A stretch of 64,000 nucleotides of DNA from Tetragonia tetragonoides (taxonomy: Eukaryota; Streptophyta; Magnoliopsida; Caryophyllales; Aizoaceae). The position numbers and the translations under genes are program-made. The notes below the pieces were generated by a model. The model saw only the letters and a list, made by a program, of their open reading frames with translations, was not told where the DNA came from and searched no databases. This document shows positions 56,535-64,000 of this stretch, piece by piece. The DNA lies in contig CM076144.1 in assembly GCA_038025085.1 (NCBI GenBank), positions 41,079,001 to 41,143,000 on the forward strand, read 5' to 3'. Each line of letters opens with the position of its first letter. Position 1 is the first letter of the stretch.

Positions 56535-56542
56535 CTTGGACC

Positions 56543-57481
56543 CCCTATATTTTTAGAATCTTATATGTCTAGAAAGTAGAAACTAGTCTTAGTCATGTAG
56601 GGCGAAGAAAATTTGACATTGCTCACAAATGATGGTCTTTATTAATTGACCCCATTTATGTATTTTGAGAATTTGAAGCTCTAGAAACTACGTACAGTCA
56701 TGTAGGGTGGCTAAAATTTTGAAGTTTATTATTCCCACCGTTCTATAAATTATTAGCTACTAAAAAATTTCGACGTTGAACTTACAAATGATGACCATTA
56801 CCCCGTACATTTTTAGAATTTAATAGATATAGTCATGACTCATGTATGGTGGATAGTTATTATGAAATTCATAACTCTCCATCTCTTTTATTATACTTGT
56901 CACTTTCATTTTTTGAGGTTGAAAGATTCACCAAAAATCTCTATCAAAATATGTAGTTAGAAATTATAGAAAATTGATGTCATGAGATTTCTAAAATATG
57001 AATAAAATAAATAAATATTTTATTTTATAATTCAAAGTAAATTTTGCATAATTATATATTTATAGTTTGACTTTAAAAAACGATAGTGACAAATAATAAT
57101 AAAAACGCATAAGGTGTATTAAGTAGCTAGTAAGTAACCTATAGTCCTATATTAGTCACTATATACACATATCTTTCCATTGTATTAGTGCCCAAACTTC
57201 CCAACCACCCAGAGTCCAACGCTTAAAAGGTACTTTCTCAGAAGTACCATTTTATGTACTCCAACAACCTTAAATAAGATCGAGGGTTTAATGCATGTTA
57301 GATTGTCAGCCTCCACTAGCGCTATTCTGCAACCCAAATAACCAATTAGCTAGGGGTGTATCTTCGTAGATAAACTCAAGTGCACCTAATAATCTAGGTT
57401 CAGGAACAATGAAATCACACACCTTCTTCTTCTGTTTAGATCTATCTTTTCTTTCTTTGTAAAGCACTAAAGCAAGATTTA
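56543..57481. other. Intergenic DNA
   Basis: AT-rich sequence with possible fragments of further MITEs (for example around 56730-56900). Nothing can be delimited. Confidence 0.45.
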
Positions 57482-57510
57482 TTTTTTTTTAGGGTAAAGC
57501 GTAGAAGATC

Positions 57511-60500
57511 TTATATTGATAATTTATCCATGGTTACATAAGGGGAGATTTTCTCCGGACCACAATGAACCCAAATCTTCTCAACACTTACCGGACTGAC
57601 TCTGGCAAGGAAATGGGCAATAGAATTCCCATCCCTCTTAATATGAGACCAAATAACAGACTCAAAAAAAGAACACACACTAACAACATCATCTAACACA
57701 ACACCGACTTCATCTAAAGGGACAGAACTAGAAGAAATACGTGAAATAAAATACAGACTATCAGACTCCAAGAGAATCTTACTGTAACCAAGCTTACGAG
57801 CTGTTTGAAGGCCAAAAAGGGCAGCCTTGCATTCAACAATGAGAGGGGGCCATCGTGCTATAACCCGTTTCACACCTGCAAAGACCACTTCACCAACATG
57901 AATTCTCGCCACTGCGCCGACGCCGATCCATCCGTTAACATGAGCATCTACATTAACCTTGAAAGAGTTATCTGGAGGTGGGATCCAGATCGAGCCACCC
58001 ACAGTACGACATGGCCCAACCACAACTACCTTGCGACGTTATGTAAACAGATTGTGATCTGCAAGCTGTCGACAAGCACGATCAAGAACAATCTGTGGTG
58101 GCGTCATCTGTGCTTGAAATACCCACATGTTGCGGCTATACCATATTCCCCAAGCAATAAAACAAGCTGCTTGCCACTGAGCTTCATCCATTTTCTCACT
58201 CCACAAAAAAATGAGCTCAGCAAAATTGTTGGCACCATCATATTTAAGAGCATCTGCATAGCAGCTAGCTTCCCGAATTTGCTGAACAAGAGGACAATCA
58301 AGAATACAGTGGAAAATAGTCTCAATTGCTTTATTGCATCTTGGACAAGTGTCATCCACTAGCAAATGTCGAGCTTTCAAAACAGATTTATTGGGCAGTA
58401 TGATCGATGCAGCCTTCCAAAGGAAATGTTTCACCTTAGGAGGGAGATTTGAGTCCCAAATTTCAGGCTAATAAACTTCCAACATATCGAAATCAACAGA
58501 CCTTTCCAATAAGTAAGCCGATCTTACAGTGTACTCACCATCACGAGAGAAAGCCCATCTCAAAATATCCGTTACCCGCCTCTCACTAATTGGGATCTCA
58601 AGAATCAGAAGCTTATCACGCTCATTGAAAATGCTCTCAATCATATTTATTTTCCAGCTGCAAGAAGCAAAATCAATAAGATCGGATACAGTAACAACAT
58701 CGTCTCTTACAGGTCTAGGTGAAGTAGCTAGCCGCCCATATTCATCCGCCAACCATGGGTCGTCCCAAATTCGTGTAACACTGCCAGTACCTACACGCCA
58801 CAGTAGACCCTCTTTAAGAAGGGCCTTAGCACTCCAAATACTTCGCCACGAATAGCTAGGCCGAGGTCCTAACGAGGAGTCAAGCACCCCACTCTTCGGA
58901 AAATACTTGGCTTTCAAAACTCGCCCACATAACGAATTCTCATGATGCAACAAACGCCATATTTGCTTGGCCAGGAGTGCATCATTGAACACACTCAGGT
59001 CACGAAAGCCCATACCACCGATGCATTTTGGGTTGCAAAGAAAATCCCAACTTTTCCAGTGTAGCTTGCGTTCTGCACCACGCTGCCCCCACCAAAAACG
59101 TGCACATAAAGATTGAATTTGCTGCACGATACACGACGGGAGCTTGAAAATACTCATCACATAAGTCGGAATGGCTTGAATAACAGATTTAATCAAGACT
59201 TCTTTCCAAGCCCGAGACAACAATTTCTCTTTCCATCCCTATAATTTCTTCCACACCCTATCCTTCACCGATGCAAAAATGGCACTCTTTGTCCTCCCAA
59301 CAACAGTAGGCAAACCCAAATATTTTTCATGTTTATCAACGACCCTCATCTGCAAAAGTGCCCCCAACTCCTCCTTTTTTTCCTATAGTGACCCCCTTAC
59401 TGAAAGAAACCTCCGACTTGTCAAAATTTATTTTCTGTCCGGACGCCATTTCGTATTTGCTCAATATATCGGCTATTTCTCGGCACTCCTATCGGTTGGC
59501 CCTTGTAAAAAGGAGACTGTCATCCGCAAAAAACAAGTGAGAAATAATGGGACCATTCTGGCTAGCTTTCATCCCATGAACCCGTTTCTCAGACACAGCA
59601 TTATGAATCAAACCCGAAAACGCCTCAGCCACCAAGATGAAGAGATACGGGGAGATAGGATCTCCTTGCCTCAAACCTCTTGTCGGAACCACAGTATCAC
59701 GAGGCTTTCCATTAACAATAAAAGAGTAAGTAACACTGGTAACACACGACATTACCAAGGAACCCCATTGACTATGAAAACCCATTCGTAATAATAACGC
59801 CTCCAAAAAACTCCACTCAACACGGTCATAAGCCTTACTCATGTCAAGTTTCATGGTAACAGTCCCCTTGGATCGTTTACGAAGTTTTCATGCTATGAAA
59901 GAGTTCTAGAGCAATAAGAGCATTATCGGTGATTAACCGCTTTGGCAAAGGCACTTTGGTTCTCCGACACAATCACAGGTAGCACAATTTTAAGCCTGGT
60001 AGCTATAGTTTTTGACAAAATCTTATAGATAACATTACAGAGGCTTATAGGCCTAAATTCAGAAATAAAGTAGGCGACTTCACTTTCGGAATAAGAGTTA
60101 CCAGTGTATTGTTAATGGAGGTTGGGCTTACACGCCCCATCACACTAGAGTTCAGAAATGCCACAACATCGTCACCAACAATATGCCAAAATTTTTGGAA
60201 AAAAATAGCATGCATACCGTCGTGCCCCGGGGCCTTGGTAGGGTGCATCTGGGACAACGCTGTATAGAATTCATCAGAGCTGTAAGGTCAAATCATGGCC
60301 TAGTTCATCTCATTTGTCACACGAGAACATATACCTACTAGAGCCATCTCAAAGTTAGCTGGCCTAGCTGATTGGAAAAGTCCATTATAAAAAGAATTCA
60401 ATCTGTGCTATGTCCTTATCTTCCACTTGCCAGCACCCATTATCATCAGTGAGCCCCTTGATAAAATTCCTTTTCTTTCTGTGAGACGCCTTATGGTGAA

Positions 60501-61575
60501 AATAAGAGCTATTTCGATCCCCATCTCGAACCTCCGCAACCCTTGACCAAATGTGCCAGTAGGATTCTTGCTGTTGAAGCAAAGAATCGAGCATCCCTTC
60601 AAGCCTATTGTACTCATCAACAGCCCCCTGTGACGGAAGAGCTGCTCTTACCTTATTCAACAATTTCTCTGTATCTTTGATATTTTTTTGTATGTCCCCA
60701 AAGCGAGAGAAACTCCAATTACTCAATCTCGTAGCACAAGTCTGTAACTTCATCATAGGATTATCCCCACAATTACGGCCCCATGCTTCTTTCACAATAG
60801 ACTCACAGTCGTTTTCATCGAGCCACATCGTCTCAAATTTAAAATATTTTTTCCTCCTCTCAGAACAGCGCCTCTGTGCTTCAGTATTTAATAAAATAGG
60901 TCCATGGTCAGATTTAATTCTAGCTACGTTTTGAACCCAAGCTTGCGGGTAAAGACCAAGCCAAGAATTACAGCTTAAGTAGCAATCAAGACACTCCTTC
61001 ACTAGCGTTTCCAGTCTCCTACCTTGCTCCCAAGTGAACTGGTATCCCACACACCCCAAGTCACGAAGGCTACAGGATTCAAGAACATCACGGAAAGCAT
61101 CCATAACTCGTTGTCCCCTAGGAGCCCCACCTTCTTTCTCTATTTAAGACAAGATTTTATTGAATTCCCCTCCAAGGAGTATCGGGAGAGAGGTTCCAGC
61201 ACATAAATCACGAACAAGCTCCCAAGTTTTATGCTTATTGCTAGCTTCTGGCCATCTATAAACACCTACAAAACGCCAAGATCCTTTAGCACCATCTCTT
61301 ATATCTCCCACAATATGGTGTGGCGAGTAAGACACTAAAGTAAAATCACAATCATCCCTCCAAAGCACACACAAACCCCCTGATCTTCCAGTACTACTAA
61401 CCGCAAAAATATTATCAAATCCAAGCTTGTATTTATGGTTTTCCATGTCCTTGCTATCCAACATTGTTTCGGACAAAAAAACAATATTGGGGCTAAGAGA
61501 TTCGCTCCAGTTACGGAGTGTACGAATTGCACGCGGGCTGCCACACCCACGGCAATTCCAGCAGAGGATCTTCAT
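57511..61575 (-). pseudogene. LINE 2 ORF2 (endonuclease-reverse transcriptase-RNase H), broken
   Basis: MKILCWNCRGCGSPRAIRTL opens the endonuclease. The usual GDFNEI reads GEFNKI, and a stop follows at 61144. SDHGPILL (about 60920) is still readable. The reverse transcriptase has TKAPGHDGM (normally PGPDG), LDMSKAYDRVEWSF, RGLRQGDPISPYLF and the catalytic FADDS (about 59520), separated by stops and shifts at about 60385, 60045 and 59489. Further on are the thumb region (58468-59223), the zinc-binding domain CPRCNKAIETIFHCILDC (about 58300-58350) and an RNase H domain with VNVDAHVNG, VECKAALFGL, LLESDS and DGNSIAHFLAR (57511-58023). Confidence 0.87.
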
Positions 61576-62957
61576 TGGGCCCAGCGGGGTTGGTCATCGC
61601 CAACCTCCGCTCTTTCAAGAGATGCGCCAGCCACGACACTCCCTGTAGTAGTTCTACCCTTTTTCCCATCACGAATCTCCAGACCATCTATATCAATAAC
61701 CATGTCTTCAAATGTCTCAATTTTTCGTTTGCCTCCCAGCTCAAGAGTCACAGAATCCCCATGTCCTCGTTGTGCAGTACGAGGTGTTTGTTTCCAACTC
61801 TGCAGTTCACTACGTTTGGGAGATGCAGTAGCTTCCCGAGGGACATTCTCGCTGCTAGACACAGATACAGAGAGCACTTGGTCTGTGATAGTGCTAGTGA
61901 CCACATCCAACTTCGCAAGATTAGCTGCCAGCAAAACGTCAACACGGTCGTCTGTATGTACCACCTTATGAGGGGAAGACAAAGGTTGCACCTTAACAGC
62001 AAGTGTGTCATCATTAGCTGAAGCTTCAGTGTCATTCAACAATTTGGTTTTTTCTTTCTCTTTGTCTTTCTCAAAACGCAATTTACGAGCCACCCCAAGA
62101 GGTCCTACCTTGACAACATCAGGGTCATTGTACTGAACATCACGAAAAGGTCTAGTATTTCCCAATTGCTTAAACTTTTTCGCCTCGACATCATGGTCAA
62201 CTCCAAATGTGTTGTTCTTGCGTGGAGATTCCCTAAGCCATGGCCCAAATTGGAATACCACTTGATCATCCTCATCCTTATCTTTGGCTTCGCAATCTCT
62301 GTCAACATGCCCCAAGCAACCACAGTAAAAGCAAAACGAAGGAAGACGCTCGTACTTGAAGTCTACCCACTTCACCTTACCCTTACTCACTGCAATCTTC
62401 ATGCTACGTTGCAGCGGCTGATTGACCTTGACATATGCCCTAAGGCGCATAGATTTCTCCCATCCTGATGGGTCCGAGCGATCAAAGTCGATGAACCTAT
62501 CCAATCCTTTACCAATGTCTTGCGCCGTTCTGAAACATCGCCTATTCAAAGGCACATCATAAACCCTCACCCAAAAGGGGGAAGAGTTAAACTGGATCTC
62601 TGAAGGCTGATCATCACCATCCATCTCTTTAAGCAATAAGAGATGATTATCAAAGGACTAGGGAGCCCCCTCAAAGACTCGAAACTTGTCCTTTTCATTG
62701 AAGAACTGAAACACAAAAAGGTTTGTCTCGATATCGCGAATAGAGACGCCCTCTTTCGTTTTCCAAATTAGATTCATGGTCCTCTTGAACGCTCCAACAC
62801 TGAAAGGTTTATCCGTATGAAGCTTTCCAACTAGACAAAAAGAGGCCTTGGTTTGTTCCCCATCCTCCCCCGTATCATCAAACGAAGCCCCCACCACTTG
62901 TTCCTCTGCCTCAGAGAGTTTTAGTTTCCTCCAATCCGAAACAAGTTCATCCGCCAT
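61572..62957 (-). pseudogene. LINE 2 ORF1 (DUF4283 / CCHC), one nonsense mutation
   Basis: Starts MADELVSDWRKLKLSEAEEQ. A DUF4283 region (FCLVGKLHTDKPFSVGAFKR to FEGAP) is cut by TAG at 62658-62660, where relatives have Trp before SFDNHLLLL. The same frame then continues to 61572 with the CX2CX4HX4C knuckle CFYCGCLGHVDRDC intact and an acidic, Ser-rich C-terminus. Its final TGA overlaps the ORF2 ATG. Confidence 0.83.
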
Positions 62958-63090
62958 AGCAAGAAGTGTAAAAACAACAAAAAACTAGAGATCAAGCACT
63001 AAAAATCCTTGGAAAAGGACTAGAAACGAAGGGGAAAAGCCAGACTCTTCTTCCTCTCTAAAACCCTACGGCCAGAGAACTCTGGAACTG

Positions 63091-63445
63091 TAAACAAGAT
63101 ATTATTTAACCACAAGAGCAACGACTAGCAAGCAAAAACTATATTTTCTTTTTTTGAGAAAAGCAAAAAAAATATTTTTTTTCGTTTGACTAATACTAAT
63201 CTTATTGGCATGTATTGGGTTGACCCACGAGATAAAAAGTGCTCTAAGCAAATAGTACTGTTTCAGAAGATTTGAACCCTCGGCCTAAAGCTATTTCAAT
63301 ACACTTTGACTACACATTTGAAATTTTTTGAGCACCAGATAACATTTTACCTAATGGAAAAGTACACCTACATCTTCGCATTTGAGCATTATTGTCTACA
63401 TTCATCCAGTTCGACCTCTAAAAATTACTTGAATAATTCAACTTA
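63091..63445. other. Intergenic DNA
   Basis: AT-rich; GATTTGAACCC near 63270 resembles a reversed Pol III B box but nothing else supports a SINE. Confidence 0.45.
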
Positions 63446-63652
63446 GGCCCTGTTCTCTTCAACGGAATGGTGCGGGACGGTAAGGAACGGAACGGAACGG
63501 ATTGAAATGGAACGGAACGGAACGACACGACGCGGATAATTCAAAAAAATGTGAGACAAAATGAAGTACAGAATGCGGCGCGGAACGGAACGGAACGGAA
63601 CGGAACGGAACGGAACGGAATGCAGCATGGAATCGGCGAAAAGAACAGGGCC
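63446..63652 (+). mobile_element. Harbinger-type MITE, GGAAC-rich family, copy 3 (intact)
   Basis: A 207-bp element with inverted ends GGCCCTGTTCTCTTC and GGCCCTGTTCTTTTC, flanked by TTA (63443-63445 and 63653-63655). The interior has two runs of the pentamer GGAAC. It is the best-preserved member and the reference for copies at 1590-1785, 3470-3600/6346-6385 and 63862-64000. Confidence 0.87.
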
Positions 63653-63861
63653 TTAGTCGAATAGAATAGTTGTTGGGCAACTGAGAAATTCAATCGCATC
63701 GCCGGTAGTTAAGCAAGTGAGGAGCTCACGAGATACACGAGAAAGTTTTCTATTAAAGAAAGAAACTAACTAGGTAAAGCATGTATGTGCGATTGTATGC
63801 GGTAACAGGGTAGCGGATATTGGATGGCTAATAAAGGCCTTCAATCCAACTTGCCTTTTTA

Positions 63862-64000
63862 GGCCCTGTTCTCGTCAACGGAATGATGCGGGACGGTGAG
63901 GAACGGAACGGAACAGAAATTGCAGCACGAACGGAATATAATAATAAATATAACTTGTGTGGTACGGAACGGAACGGAAATTACGGTGCGGTGCAGAACG
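63862..64000 (+). mobile_element. Harbinger-type MITE, GGAAC-rich family, copy 4 (cut by window end)
   Basis: GGCCCTGTTCTCGTCAACGG follows TTA at 63859-63861 and continues with the family's pentamer repeats to the end of the window. Confidence 0.8.

Larger units (their letters stand above)
57482..63090 (-). mobile_element. L1-type LINE (LINE 2), near full length, inactivated
   Basis: Reads right to left: 5' leader (about 63090-62958), ORF1, ORF2, and an A-rich tail seen as the T run at 57482-57490. An imperfect duplication flanks it: TAAAGCAAGATTTATTT at 57468 and TAAACAAGATATTATTT at 63091. The 5' boundary is therefore approximate. It differs clearly from LINE 1 in sequence and in lacking a spacer between ORF1 and ORF2. 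Confidence 0.87.

Noticed and set aside
63443..63680. Proteins with SVPFRSVPFRS repeats
   Set aside because: These are translated GGAAC/GTTCC pentamers of a MITE.

Overview
The window is nuclear DNA of a flowering plant, almost certainly a dicot. It is AT-rich, it has spliced genes with GT..AG introns, and it carries plant-type transposons: Copia elements primed by initiator Met-tRNA, L1-type LINEs, and Stowaway, Tourist/Harbinger, hAT and CACTA elements. The species cannot be read from the sequence alone.

Only four cellular genes are well supported. (1) A BEL1-like TALE homeodomain gene closest to BLH1 (9184-11836, +, four exons). (2) An intronless BTB/POZ gene of the At3g05675 type (15791-17077, -). 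(3) A mitochondrial ribosomal protein bL12 gene (34584-35237, -). (4) An intronless PUB22/23/24-type U-box E3 ligase gene (51840-53063, +). They are spaced 4 to 18 kb apart and do not form a functional cluster.

The rest is mostly transposons. 1-9 kb: MITEs, a very young gag-protease-only Copia-type element (3601-6345, TSD GAATA) inserted in an older MITE, and a poly(A) retroposon. 17.7-20.5 kb: a second gag-only element with a different U3. 21.1-29.0 kb: a full-length but broken L1 LINE (minus strand, 17-bp TSD). 29.1-29.7 kb: a long foldback. 30-37 kb: unclassified DNA, an old direct duplication, bL12m, and a satellite-like array with a period of about 310 bp. 37.1-37.7 kb: a second copy of the poly(A) retroposon. 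39.4-50.4 kb: a decayed full-length Copia element, with a hAT MITE at the end of pol and a 4.7-kb defective CACTA element inside its 3' LTR. 53.9-56.5 kb: a nest of small DNA transposons. 57.5-63.1 kb: a second decayed L1 LINE. 63.4-64 kb: two Harbinger-type MITEs.

The most novel-looking signal is the two-copy retroposon family at 6750-7266 and 37098-37711. Each copy has perfect target-site duplications and a poly(A) tail. Each also has a 5' hairpin whose stem is kept by compensatory base changes although the bodies have diverged. The second most interesting is the pair of gag-only LTR elements: they share coding sequence and U5 but have unrelated U3 blocks, and their gag stop codon lies inside the 3' LTR.
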